From: Brumimicrobium aurantiacum | GTDB lineage: Bacteria > Bacteroidota > Bacteroidia > Flavobacteriales_D > Crocinitomicaceae | NCBI RefSeq assembly: GCF_003402975.1 | Contig: NZ_QURB01000004.1 | Span: forward strand, 120,966 to 184,965 | Direction of reading: 5' to 3' | DNA: 64,000 nt | In this document: positions 44,940 through 53,550 of the stretch, piece by piece | Layout: every line of letters begins with the position of its first letter | Position numbering within the stretch: position 1 is the first letter of the stretch | Program-made: the position numbers and the translations under genes | The notes under the pieces: model-generated | Told to the model about the DNA's origin: nothing | Seen by the model: only the letters and a program-made list of their open reading frames with translations | Databases searched by the model: none

Positions 44940-46967
44940 ATGAATTTAAAATTCTTTACCGCCAGCCTAATACTCCTTATTGCACCAATTTCAATTGGTC
45001 AACAAGATTTCTCAGCTGAAAAGCTATGGAAACTTAAAAGATTAAGTGGTGGAACTGTTTCTACTTCTGGAACAGACGTACTTTATAGGTCATCAGAATA
45101 TGAAGTTGACAAAAACTCTGGAAAAGGAAATTACTTTATTTACGACCTCAAATCTGAAGAACGTAATGAACTTCCATCTGAACTCAAATCAATGAAAGGT
45201 TTGCGTTGGTTTAACGATAAACTAGCGGGGACGATTTCTGAAGGAGAGCAAACGAAAATTGTACGCTCTTCAATACATCAACCGAATATTCAAACATTAA
45301 TCACTCTTCCTTCTGATGAACTCATTGATTTTAAAATCAGTCCAGAAGGAAACTACCTATTGACGCTTCAAAAAGTTAAAACTAGAAAAACAACAGCGGA
45401 TCAATACCCTGAATATCCTGAAGCAAATGTTCAAATCTATGATGATTTATTGTATAAACATTGGGATTCATGGCAAGATGAATATAGTGACCAACTTTTC
45501 CTATATGAAATCAAAGATGGAAAAGCTGTTTCTGATGGCGTGAATCTACTTGAAGGTACATTATATGAAGGTGTTGTAAAACCTTTTAGTGGACTCGAAA
45601 ATGTTACTTTTATTAATGAAGAAAAGGTGATGTATTCTTCAAAGAAAAAAGTAGGAAAGGAATTTGCGACAAGTACCGACACAGAATTATTCGTTTATGA
45701 CATCAAATCTAAAACGACAAGCAACTGGACAGAAGCATATAACGGTTATGATTCTAGTCCAAAACTACATACAAAATCTCAACAACTAGCTTGGTTAAGC
45801 ATGGCAAATGATGGTTTTGAATCTGATAAAAACGACATTATCGTAAGAGACATCGAAACACAAGAAGATCGAAACCTTACAGCAAGCATTGACTTAACAG
45901 TGAGTAATTTTATTTGGAACGAAAAAGGAGATAAAATTTATTTCTTAGCCGTTACGGAAGCGACTTACCAATTGTTCGAATTGGATGTGAAATCGAAAAA
46001 ACACCGTCAAATTACAACTGGTGATCACAACTACGGAAGTTTAGCTTTAGCGGATAAAAAAATAATTGCAATGCGTCAATCCATGTTGCATCCTAATGAA
46101 ATGTTTGAAGTTGATATCAAAACAGGAAAAGCAAAACAACTCACTCATGCAAATGATGAAGCACTAAAAGAATTAAGTGTACCAACTATTGAAAAAAGAT
46201 GGATTACAACTACGGACAATAAAAGAATGTTGACATGGGTGATATTACCACCAAATTTTGATGAAACAAAGAAATACCCAACACTTTTATACTGTCAAGG
46301 TGGACCACAGAGTGCAGTGAGTCAATTCTTCTCTTTCCGTTGGAACTTCAGATTAATGGCATCTCAAGGTTATATTGTAGTTGCGCCAAACAGAAGAGGA
46401 TTACCAGGATTTGGTCAACAATGGAATGATGCTATTTCAAAAGATTGGGGAGGTCAATCGATTCGTGATTATTTATCTGCAATTGACGAAGTAAGTAAAG
46501 AGAAATATGTTGACAATGATAGATTAGGTGCTGTTGGAGCTTCTTACGGTGGATACTCTGTTTTTTATTTAGCAGGAGTTCACGAAGGAAGATTCAAGTC
46601 ATTGATTGCACATGCAGGACTTTTCAATATGACATCTTGGTATGGAACCACGGAAGAATTATTTTTCGCGAACTGGGATTTAGGTGGTCCATATTGGAAA
46701 GAAGAAAACAAGAAATCCTATGAAAAATTTAGTCCGCACAAACATGTTGCGAAATGGGACACTCCTATTCTAATCATACAAGGAGGAATTGATTTCCGTG
46801 TACCAGAAGGTCAAAGTTTTGAAGCATTCCAAGCGGCGCAACTTCAAGGCATAAAATCAAAAATGGTTTATTTCCCTAATGAAAATCACTGGATATTATC
46901 TCCTCAAAACGCGATGATTTGGCAAAGTGAATTTTTCAAATGGTTGGATGAGACGTTGAAGAATTAA
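44940..46967 (+). CDS. S9 family serine peptidase (acylaminoacyl/dipeptidyl peptidase-like)
   Basis: 675 residues. Signal peptide ending at SIGQQ (about residue 21), a beta-propeller of WD-like blades (about 30-410: KLKRLSGGTVS, LLTLQKVKT, FVYDIKSK), then an alpha/beta hydrolase. Active site: Ser in VGASYGGYS (about residue 535), Asp in GGIDFRVPEGQS (about residue 615), His in NENHWI (about residue 650). It cuts short peptides, probably in the periplasm. A perfect 17-bp hairpin repeat starts six bases after the stop. Confidence 0.93.
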   Translation: MNLKFFTASLILLIAPISIGQQDFSAEKLWKLKRLSGGTVSTSGTDVLYRSSEYEVDKNSGKGNYFIYDLKSEERNELPSELKSMKGLRWFNDKLAGTISEGEQTKIVRSSIHQPNIQTLITLPSDELIDFKISPEGNYLLTLQKVKTRKTTADQYPEYPEANVQIYDDLLYKHWDSWQDEYSDQLFLYEIKDGKAVSDGVNLLEGTLYEGVVKPFSGLENVTFINEEKVMYSSKKKVGKEFATSTDTELFVYDIKSKTTSNWTEAYNGYDSSPKLHTKSQQLAWLSMANDGFESDKNDIIVRDIETQEDRNLTASIDLTVSNFIWNEKGDKIYFLAVTEATYQLFELDVKSKKHRQITTGDHNYGSLALADKKIIAMRQSMLHPNEMFEVDIKTGKAKQLTHANDEALKELSVPTIEKRWITTTDNKRMLTWVILPPNFDETKKYPTLLYCQGGPQSAVSQFFSFRWNFRLMASQGYIVVAPNRRGLPGFGQQWNDAISKDWGGQSIRDYLSAIDEVSKEKYVDNDRLGAVGASYGGYSVFYLAGVHEGRFKSLIAHAGLFNMTSWYGTTEELFFANWDLGGPYWKEENKKSYEKFSPHKHVAKWDTPILIIQGGIDFRVPEGQSFEAFQAAQLQGIKSKMVYFPNENHWILSPQNAMIWQSEFFKWLDETLKN

Positions 46968-46972
46968 TTTAT

Positions 46973-47010
46973 ATTATGTAGAGGCGCACGGCGGTGCGCC
47001 TCTACATAAT
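46973..47010. repeat. Perfect 17-bp hairpin repeat with GTAGAGGCGCAC core
   Basis: Stem ATTATGTAGAGGCGCAC (46973-46989) pairs exactly with GTGCGCCTCTACATAAT (46994-47010) around loop GGCG. The GC-rich core differs strongly from its AT-rich surroundings. No T-run follows, so it is not the terminator (see 47027-47058). It shares the GTAG(A/G)G(G/A)CG...CTAC outline with 2485-2512 but with different inner bases. Confidence 0.9.
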
Positions 47011-47026
47011 GAAAAACGTAACATAA

Positions 47027-47058
47027 AAAAAAGGTCGACAAAATTGTCGACCTTTTTT
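47027..47058. terminator. Bidirectional Rho-independent terminator between S9 peptidase and metK
   Basis: AAAAAAGGTCGACAA (47027-47041) and TTGTCGACCTTTTTT (47044-47058) are perfectly complementary. With A- and T-tails on either side it terminates both converging genes. It lies 16 bases beyond the 46973-47010 hairpin. Confidence 0.9.
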
Positions 47059-47079
47059 AATGTTATAAAATGTAGGTTT

Positions 47080-48336
47080 TTACAAACCGAAAGTAGATTT
47101 AATTTGATCAACAAAATCAAGTTTCTCCCAAGTAAAGAATTCAACTTCTAAAGTTTCTGTTCTTCCACCATTCTCGAAAGTCACTGTTTTTGTTTCAGGT
47201 TTTCTTCCCATGTGTCCGTATGCCGCTGCTGGACTATAAATTGGGTTTCTTAACTTCAAACGTTTTTCAATTGCCGCTGGGCGCATGTCAAACATCTTCG
47301 AAATTTCACGTGCGATATCACCATCAGTCATATCCACTTTTGAAGTTCCGTAAGTGTTAACATATAGTCCCATTGGCTCAGCTACACCAATTGCGTAAGA
47401 AACTTGTACCAAGACTTCTTCACACAATCCAGCCGCAACCATATTCTTAGCAATATGACGCGTTGCATATGCTCCTGATCTATCCACTTTTGATGGATCT
47501 TTTCCAGAAAACGCTCCACCTCCGTGAGCTCCTTTTCCTCCGTAGGTATCAACAATAATCTTACGACCTGTTAATCCAGTATCTCCGTGAGGACCACCAA
47601 TTACAAACTTCCCTGTTGGGTTGATGTGGTAAGTAATGTTTCCTTTGAATAATTCCTCAACAAGTGGGTTATTCAATTTTTTAATCAAACGTGGAATCAA
47701 TATTTCTTTGACGTCTTTGTTGATTTTATCCAACATTACTTTCTCGTCTGCATCAAAATCATCGTGCTGCGTTGAAAGAACTATTGCATCAATTCTTTGT
47801 GGTTTATTGTCGTCACTATATTCAATTGTCACCTGCGCTTTAGCATCTGGACGTAAATAAGTGATTTCGTCATTTTCTCTTCTTAATTCTGCCAATTCGA
47901 TCAACAAACGGTGAGATAAATCAAGTGCCAATGGCATATAATCTTCTGTCTCATTAGTTGCATAACCAAACATCATTCCTTGGTCACCAGCACCTTGATC
48001 TTCTGGGTTTTCCTTATCAACTCCACGGTTAATATCTTCAGATTGTTCGTGAATTGCAGAAATAACACCACAAGATTTTGCATCAAATTGATACTCACTT
48101 TTCGTGTATCCAATTTTTTCAATTGTATCTCTTGCAATTTTTTGAACATCTAGGTAAATGTTTGATTTCACCTCTCCTGCTAAAGTCACAAGACCTGTTG
48201 TTACAAGTGTTTCACATGCAACTTTTGAATCTTTATCAAAAGCTAAAAAGTGATCTATTAGGCTATCGGAAATTTGATCCGCTACCTTATCTGGGTGTCC
48301 TTCTGAAACTGACTCGGACGTAAATAAATATGACAT
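47080..48336 (-). CDS. metK: S-adenosylmethionine synthase
   Basis: 418 residues. Signatures: [69 protein letters not shown] and [33 protein letters not shown]. Makes SAM from methionine and ATP, used by the methyltransferases in this window (28102, 55532). Longer than the E. coli protein (384) by small insertions, as in other Bacteroidota. I see no SAM riboswitch in the 126 bases upstream. Confidence 0.97.
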   Translation of the reverse strand: MSYLFTSESVSEGHPDKVADQISDSLIDHFLAFDKDSKVACETLVTTGLVTLAGEVKSNIYLDVQKIARDTIEKIGYTKSEYQFDAKSCGVISAIHEQSEDINRGVDKENPEDQGAGDQGMMFGYATNETEDYMPLALDLSHRLLIELAELRRENDEITYLRPDAKAQVTIEYSDDNKPQRIDAIVLSTQHDDFDADEKVMLDKINKDVKEILIPRLIKKLNNPLVEELFKGNITYHINPTGKFVIGGPHGDTGLTGRKIIVDTYGGKGAHGGGAFSGKDPSKVDRSGAYATRHIAKNMVAAGLCEEVLVQVSYAIGVAEPMGLYVNTYGTSKVDMTDGDIAREISKMFDMRPAAIEKRLKLRNPIYSPAAAYGHMGRKPETKTVTFENGGRTETLEVEFFTWEKLDFVDQIKSTFGL

Positions 48337-48462
48337 GTTTGAATATTTCTAAATTAGAACTCCCAAAAATAGCAATACTTCGCAAATTTGACCTATTAAT
48401 TAAGATAATTAAATGCGATTCTGTAATAAAATTGTATTCTTGCAAAACGAAAAATCAAGAGC

Positions 48463-49140
48463 ATGGCAAAATTTATTCACATTGAAACATCAACTAAAGT
48501 TTGTTCAGTCGCAATCTCCGAAAATGGTCAATTAATTGATCTCTTAGAGGAAAGTTCAGATGCATATATTCACTCTGAAAGGCTCACTGTTTTTATTGAA
48601 AAAATTGTAAAACAAAACAATTGGAAGCTCAATGAAATCAGTGCTATCGTGGTAACGAGCGGACCTGGTTCTTATACAGGATTACGCATCGGTGTTTCAA
48701 CAGCAAAAGGATTATGCTATGCATTAAGTGTTCCATTAATCGCCGTGAACACACTCGAAAGTATTGCATTTTTAGCACACAAAAAGCATCCAGAATCTAC
48801 AATATGTGCAATGATTGACGCAAGAAGAATGGAGGTGTTTTCAACGCTTTTTAACAGTGACTTAAAAATTGTTAAACCATTATCTGCCGATGTTCTTGAT
48901 GAAAAAACCTACGAGGAATTTCTTCCAATTTTAGTTTGTGGAGATGGCGCTGCAAAAACCAAAGAGTTATGGAGTGACCGTGATCTACAAATTGATGAAT
49001 CTATCGTTTCAAGTGCCGCTGGTCAAGTAGAAATTGCCTTCGAAAAATTTAAAAACGTGGACTTTGAAGACGTGGCGTATTTCGAACCTAAATATTTAAA
49101 GGACTTTGTGATTACGCCTTCGAAGAAGAAATTGTTTTGA
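48463..49140 (+). CDS. tsaB: tRNA threonylcarbamoyladenosine biosynthesis protein TsaB
   Basis: 225 residues. ASKHA-fold pattern HIETSTKVCSVAISENG, then the signature VVTSGPGSYTGLRIGVSTAKGL and IAVNTLESIAF; MIDARRMEVFS marks TsaB rather than TsaD. TsaB scaffolds TsaD/TsaE to attach threonylcarbamoyl to A37 of ANN-decoding tRNAs. Complete. A single-arm repeat begins 51 bases after the stop. Confidence 0.94.
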   Translation: MAKFIHIETSTKVCSVAISENGQLIDLLEESSDAYIHSERLTVFIEKIVKQNNWKLNEISAIVVTSGPGSYTGLRIGVSTAKGLCYALSVPLIAVNTLESIAFLAHKKHPESTICAMIDARRMEVFSTLFNSDLKIVKPLSADVLDEKTYEEFLPILVCGDGAAKTKELWSDRDLQIDESIVSSAAGQVEIAFEKFKNVDFEDVAYFEPKYLKDFVITPSKKKLF

Positions 49141-49191
49141 TTGGTAATTGTTTGACTTAATGTAACGTGAATTGCTATGTTATTAAGTGAA

Positions 49192-49243
49192 TGACGGAAC
49201 GCTGATGACGCTGATCTCCGAACACGGATTTTCACAGATTTTA
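49192..49243 (+). repeat. Single-arm GCTGATGAC...ACGGATT repeat behind tsaB
   Basis: GCTGATGACGCTGAT followed by ACACGGATTTTCACAGATTTT shows the same period-of-ten, low-complexity style as the cassette repeats, with GAT-ending units. No inverted partner was found nearby. The only other content of 49141-49288 is AT-rich spacer. Confidence 0.5.
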
Positions 49244-49288
49244 TTGGGTTGGATAAAATTTCTAATTAAGTACAACATTCGAAATTCA

Positions 49289-50011
49289 TCACTCTTTCAC
49301 AAATTTCCTTGTAACAACCGTTCCTCCTCTTGAAAATCTACATAGATAAAGTCCTTCTCGCAACCTAGAAACATCAATTGAATTTTGAATTTTTCCTTTA
49401 TCAGTATTGTTAAACTGCTGGCTAACCACTCGCTTTCCAGTTAGATCATAAATTTCTACTTCTAATTTATTTGTATTGGAGTGGGTTGTAAAGTGGAGTT
49501 GATTTTTTACGGGGTTAGGGTAGAGATTTATTTTTGAAAAGGTCTTTTCTGTTTTAAGACCAACATCTTCACGAAGAACAGTAAAGTTTATAAATGTAGT
49601 ATCTTTATTAAAATCAGGAACGCCTGTCATATAAGAATGAGCGTATGCAACAAGAGTATAATCGTTTGCAGAATAATAACCTAAGTCTATTGTGTCTACT
49701 CTTACGAAATCAGACATAAAATTGCCTAAGAAATAATATAGATCAACCTCTATCTGATTGTTTTGAAAATTTACTTTAGAACTATCCAAATATGCAGGAG
49801 AAAGTGATAATGTTGTAAAACAAACAAGTTCTACATTATCGTTTGGACTTGGGTTGGCAGGGATAATTTTAAGACTATCAAAAATAGGATGACTATAAGA
49901 TTGAGCATAGAATTGATTAAGAGAACTAATAAAACTTAAAACAAGGATGATTGTCACTTCTCTCAGCAACTTTGTAAAGTATTTTTTTTGGCTGACTTTT
50001 TTGACTTTCAT
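49289..50011 (-). CDS. T9SS type A sorting-domain protein, cluster gene 3
   Basis: 240 residues. Signal peptide with an N-terminal Lys-rich region (MKVKKVSQKKYFTKLLREVTIILVLSFISSLNQFYAQS). A ~110-residue beta-type passenger (PNDNVELVCFTTLSLSPAYLDSS...) is followed by a type A sorting domain: NLYPNPVKNQLHFTT, LEVEIYDLTGKRVVSQ, VSRLREGLYLCRFSRGGTVVTRKFVKE. The tail closely resembles those of the two upstream neighbours, so the three genes arose from duplication of the C-terminal part at least. Nine bases separate it from 50021-51007. Confidence 0.85.
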   Translation of the reverse strand: MKVKKVSQKKYFTKLLREVTIILVLSFISSLNQFYAQSYSHPIFDSLKIIPANPSPNDNVELVCFTTLSLSPAYLDSSKVNFQNNQIEVDLYYFLGNFMSDFVRVDTIDLGYYSANDYTLVAYAHSYMTGVPDFNKDTTFINFTVLREDVGLKTEKTFSKINLYPNPVKNQLHFTTHSNTNKLEVEIYDLTGKRVVSQQFNNTDKGKIQNSIDVSRLREGLYLCRFSRGGTVVTRKFVKE

Positions 50012-50020
50012 AATCTGTAG

Positions 50021-51007
50021 TTATTGTTTAATAAACTTATGTGTTACTTGTTTACCATCACTTGTAAACTTACAGAAATATAAACCATTCCTTAAATTTG
50101 AAATATCAATAGACATTTTAAACTCTACATTACCTTGACTTGAATAGTTTAGTGTTTTCACTTTCTTTCCAGTTAGATCAATTATTTCTAGTTTCATAGA
50201 ATTAGTGTAATTATTTAAACTAATGTTGAGTTTATCATTTGCTGGATTAGGAAAGAGACTAATGTCTTCAAAAATCCCATTATTGTTTAAACCTAACTCA
50301 TCTAGCGGAAAGTACTCGTCTCCATAAGCCTCAACAAATTCTACAGAGCAATCGTAATAAACCCTAAATTTCCAATGACGATAATATTGACAATTAAATG
50401 GGCATAAGTGCCAAGCATAAGTATACACCAACTCCACATAATCATCATGAATTTCCGCTTCAATATTACCTCCATCCATTTCAGTAAACCTGCCAGCCGC
50501 ATCACTAATACCAGAAACATCTTCAAGCGCTTTAATTAATGCCCTTTGGTTGTATTTATCTGCAACATTAAACACTATAACTTCAGGATTATGATAAAAA
50601 TAAGATAAGTTATACTTTGTGATTAAGCTATCTAGGGATGGCTCACTCATTGTAAAGTAAGACGTATCTACACTTATAAATACATCCCCCATTCTTTGAT
50701 AAATAATATCAATATCTAGCCAATCTACACTATCACTTTCTGGAATACTTAAATTATACACAGCAATCAAAGCATTGAGAATGGTATCTCGATGCGCATC
50801 AGGAACATCAATACTATCTTTGTAAGTTAAATTTTGATCAAAAAACTTACGTACTGCAATTTGAGTTGCATCAATTTTAAATCTATTAAAGGCATATTCG
50901 GAACCTGTGCAAGAGGATGGGTATATTTGAGATTGCGAAATAGGAGGAAAAATAGTGACAAACAAAACCATTAAAAATAATGGTTTTGCTTGTACTGAAA
51001 CCCTCAT
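50021..51007 (-). CDS. T9SS type A sorting-domain protein, cluster gene 2
   Basis: 328 residues from the Met at 51007; the frame is open to a Met at 51049, but the later start gives a regular signal peptide (FLMVLFVTIFPPISQSQ). The passenger has several Cys (CTGSEYAF, HLCPFNCQYYRHW) and no recognised family. C-terminal type A sorting domain: LFPNPANDKLNISL, MKLEIIDLTGKKVKTL, ISNLRNGLYFCKFTSDGKQVTHKFIKQ. Middle member of a leftward cluster of three. Confidence 0.82.
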   Translation of the reverse strand: MRVSVQAKPLFLMVLFVTIFPPISQSQIYPSSCTGSEYAFNRFKIDATQIAVRKFFDQNLTYKDSIDVPDAHRDTILNALIAVYNLSIPESDSVDWLDIDIIYQRMGDVFISVDTSYFTMSEPSLDSLITKYNLSYFYHNPEVIVFNVADKYNQRALIKALEDVSGISDAAGRFTEMDGGNIEAEIHDDYVELVYTYAWHLCPFNCQYYRHWKFRVYYDCSVEFVEAYGDEYFPLDELGLNNNGIFEDISLFPNPANDKLNISLNNYTNSMKLEIIDLTGKKVKTLNYSSQGNVEFKMSIDISNLRNGLYFCKFTSDGKQVTHKFIKQ

Positions 51008-51063
51008 CCTAAAAGACAATACTAAATTTATTAACATATTTATAATCATGTCTTTATGCTTTT

Positions 51064-51539
51064 TTATTGTTTAATAAATTTTCGAGTTATTTTTTTATCC
51101 CCTGTCACAAAATTACACAGGTATAAGCCATTAGTTAAATCTGAAACATCATCAATTGCCGTACCTGTTACAAAAACATTATTGTCATCATCAACAAACA
51201 AATCAGCAGCAAAATCGTCCATATCTGCTGCGCCATTGTAGGTTTGTTCCCAAACTAATCCCCCATCTGGAGTAAATTTCTGTATAATAATATCGTGATT
51301 TCCGTTTGAATTGATAGACGAACCTGCCATATAAACATACCCCAACCCATCAGTTGCGGTAGTGTTTTTTGTAAAATAGTGTAGCCTCGCCACCTTCTTC
51401 CATCCAATTTTCAGAAAAATAAATCTGATTTTGTCCAAAAAGTTGGGTTGTGGCAAACATAAAGATGAAGTTTAATGAAATAAACCAAAATTTTAGCGAC
51501 TTCCCTTTAGCGCTGTGTGTGTGTGTGTGTGTGGTTCAT
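51064..51539 (-). pseudogene. Decayed T9SS cargo with SBBP-type repeats, start behind a (CA)10 tract
   Basis: The ATG at 51537-51539 opens MNHTHTHTQR and stops at 51507-51509. The +1-shifted frame from 51514 down to 51351 encodes an excellent signal peptide (KSLKFWFISLNFIFMFATTQLFGQ) and NQIYFSENWMEEGG, and then runs into TGA. A third frame (from 51372 down) encodes YVYMAGSSINSNGNHDIIIQKF, an SBBP-type propeller repeat, and then jumps to a T9SS tail (SDLTNGLYLCNFVTGDKKITRKFIKQ). So the gene has a dinucleotide-tract frameshift, a one-base shift in an A6 run at 51365-51370, and an internal deletion of propeller repeats and most of the sorting domain. It is probably a pseudogene; the tract itself may be a former phase switch (inference). 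Confidence 0.75.
51514..51533 (-). repeat. (TG/CA)10 dinucleotide microsatellite just after a start codon
   Basis: Ten uninterrupted TG units (51514-51533) begin four bases inside the start codon at 51537-51539. On the coding strand they read as His-Thr repeats. As found, the ATG is out of frame with the signal peptide; eleven or eight units would put it in frame. This is the only long simple-sequence tract I saw in the window. Confidence 0.9.
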
Positions 51540-51540
51540 A

Positions 51541-51580
51541 ATAAATAGTGTTAGAAATTCATAAATAGTGTTAGAAATTC
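51541..51580. repeat. Exact tandem duplication of 20 bases upstream of the decayed cargo gene
   Basis: ATAAATAGTGTTAGAAATTC occurs twice in a row (51541-51560, 51561-51580), one base in front of the start codon region (51537-51539). No TAnnTTTG box is visible in it. The exactness points to a recent slippage or replication event. The rest of the 51581-51784 gap holds nothing recognised. Confidence 0.85.
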
Positions 51581-51784
51581 TCTACTAAATTAGGAATAAA
51601 TTAACAACAGTCAAACTTTAAGATGTTAAAAGTCATTGATTTAATTGAATTGAGAAACACATCTCATCTCGATACAAATTTCTCCGCCATGCTACGAACT
51701 CCACTCGAAGTAACGTTCTACTGATATAAATCTAAACACTACGCTACAGTCCGAAAACTAATGAATGAATAGTCTTACTTGTAA

Positions 51785-52237
51785 TCATTTATGGATAGCA
51801 GGTCTAACTTTCATTAAGGCTGCAAATGCAAAACTAATCACCAAAGTGAGGTCGGCACAATGGTAAATCCAAAATTCTGATTCAAGTTGCATGAAACTGG
51901 TTTTATTTTCAACCGTTTGAATCACAAAATACAAATGTACTACCCATCCGGAGAAAAAACCGGTTACACTTGAGAACACAAATGAGTTAAACACATTTTG
52001 TTTTTCTTGCGGAGTAGCGTTTTCACTTTTATCGAGCGTTGCTAAAATTGAAATGGTTACGACTAAAAGCAGCAGATAAACCAATTTTAAAAAAGCGGGT
52101 TCTTCATATCGAAAAACAGTATTGGTAAAGTAAGTCACCAACTGTTCGGAGGTTTGATCTGCGAATACAAGGAATAAACCGAAAACTGCAATAAGTAAAA
52201 GAGCTAGACGGTATTCTTTTTTAAAGAGAAATTTCAA
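51785..52237 (-). CDS. Hypothetical four-helix membrane protein
   Basis: 150 residues. Four hydrophobic segments (about 10-26, 46-64, 86-108, 127-143), basic C-terminus. I recognise no family. Its start is five bases after the end of the leftward GATase-like gene (52243), so they may be co-transcribed, but nothing links their functions. Confidence 0.65.
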   Translation of the reverse strand: MKFLFKKEYRLALLLIAVFGLFLVFADQTSEQLVTYFTNTVFRYEEPAFLKLVYLLLLVVTISILATLDKSENATPQEKQNVFNSFVFSSVTGFFSGWVVHLYFVIQTVENKTSFMQLESEFWIYHCADLTLVISFAFAALMKVRPAIHK

Positions 52238-52242
52238 TTTGA

Positions 52243-53502
52243 TTAAGTTTTACGTTTTTTCTTTTTCGCTGCCGGAAAAAGAACATTATTAAGAATTAAA
52301 CGATAACCTGGCGAGTTTGGGTGTAATGTTAAATCTGTATGCGGATCTCCTACCCTATGTTGGTAATCTTCTGGGTCGTGTCCTCCATAGAAAGTCCATG
52401 TTCCAATTCCCAATTCACCATGTACATATTTCACCGTTTCTATGGATTTAGACTCTCCCATGATCGTTACCGATGGCTTAACATATTCTTTTACAAAATC
52501 AGTGGTTTGTCCGTAAAAATTCTTGATAATTGAAGTATGATTTTGTGTTAACATCGTTGGAACAACATCCCATTTTGCAGAAAATTCAAAAAGGGTAAAA
52601 ACATCATCGTTTTCTGCTATTCTTCGATGACGATCCGTTCCATCAATGGTAGAATATTCATATTCCATTGGGTTTTCCTTTATCTGATAATCCTCAAAAG
52701 CTAGAGAATTATTAAAGTCTAATTTAGATTTATAATTAGGATCCATTCCGTCACCATCAAACATTTGCTCGGCAATGTCCGTTTTATGTGCAGCCAAAGC
52801 AATATCAAAACTATCTGTACCACTGCACATTGTAAAGAGAAAACCTCCAGAGTTTACATAAGCTTTAATTGTTTCTGCAACAGCCAATTTCATATCAGAC
52901 ACTTTTGCAAACCCCAAACTTTGTGCACTTGCTTCCAGTTTTGCAACTTGTTCTCTATACCAAGGAGCATTTCTATAGGCCGCATAGAATTTTCCATATT
53001 GCCCTGTAAAATCCTCATGATGTAGATGTAACCAATCATACTCTTTTAATCCACCTGTAACAACAGTACTATCGTAGACTTTATCGTAAGGAATTTCGGC
53101 ATATTCCATCACCAAAGTCACAGCATCATCCCATGGTTGTTTTCCTCCTGGAGTATAAACCGCGATTTTGGGCGCTACTTCTAATTGTACAACTTCTTGA
53201 TTAACTTCTGGTGAAGCAATATTTCGCTTAATGGTATTCACTTGACCATCCGCAACAATTTCATAACTCACACCTCTAATCACCAATTCATTTTCTATGC
53301 TTGTTAAATGTGGAATTAAAAATGAACCTCCTCGATAATTGAGTAACCATTCCATTGTTACTCCATTCTCTAAAACAAAATACGCAATACCATAAGCTTT
53401 TAAATGATTCGCTTGTGTTTTATCCATTGGCACCAATATTTGAGATGCCATGGTTTGAAAACCAATGAAAATTGCAATGATCGTGACTATAAGGTGTCGC
53501 AT
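52243..53502 (-). CDS. Secreted GATase1-like protein (often labelled asparagine synthetase B in Bacteroidota)
   Basis: 419 residues from the Met at 53502 (MRHLIVTIIAIFIG), which gives a signal peptide; the open frame extends further upstream to 53550 without support. The core has a flavodoxin/class I amidotransferase-like layout: APKIAVYTPGGKQPWDDAV, YDWLHLHHEDFTGQYGKFY, VNSGGFLFTMCSGTDSFDIALAAH (Cys near residue 239 in a nucleophile-elbow-like position), GTWTFYGGHDPEDYQH. Database names for relatives call it asparagine synthetase B, but no N-terminal Cys amidotransferase or AsnB synthetase domain is visible, so I do not use that name. Substrate unknown; the protein should be periplasmic. Confidence 0.65.
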   Translation of the reverse strand: MRHLIVTIIAIFIGFQTMASQILVPMDKTQANHLKAYGIAYFVLENGVTMEWLLNYRGGSFLIPHLTSIENELVIRGVSYEIVADGQVNTIKRNIASPEVNQEVVQLEVAPKIAVYTPGGKQPWDDAVTLVMEYAEIPYDKVYDSTVVTGGLKEYDWLHLHHEDFTGQYGKFYAAYRNAPWYREQVAKLEASAQSLGFAKVSDMKLAVAETIKAYVNSGGFLFTMCSGTDSFDIALAAHKTDIAEQMFDGDGMDPNYKSKLDFNNSLAFEDYQIKENPMEYEYSTIDGTDRHRRIAENDDVFTLFEFSAKWDVVPTMLTQNHTSIIKNFYGQTTDFVKEYVKPSVTIMGESKSIETVKYVHGELGIGTWTFYGGHDPEDYQHRVGDPHTDLTLHPNSPGYRLILNNVLFPAAKKKKRKT

Positions 53503-53550
53503 AATTATTTCGTTTTTAACAAAGTAATAAAAAATTGATGAACTCAACAA

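Noticed and set aside
48337-48462. SAM riboswitch before metK
   Set aside because: No recognisable SAM-I/II core in the short AT-rich region.
52243-53502. Asparagine synthetase B name for the GATase-like gene
   Set aside because: No AsnB synthetase domain and no N-terminal nucleophile Cys; the name comes from database habit.
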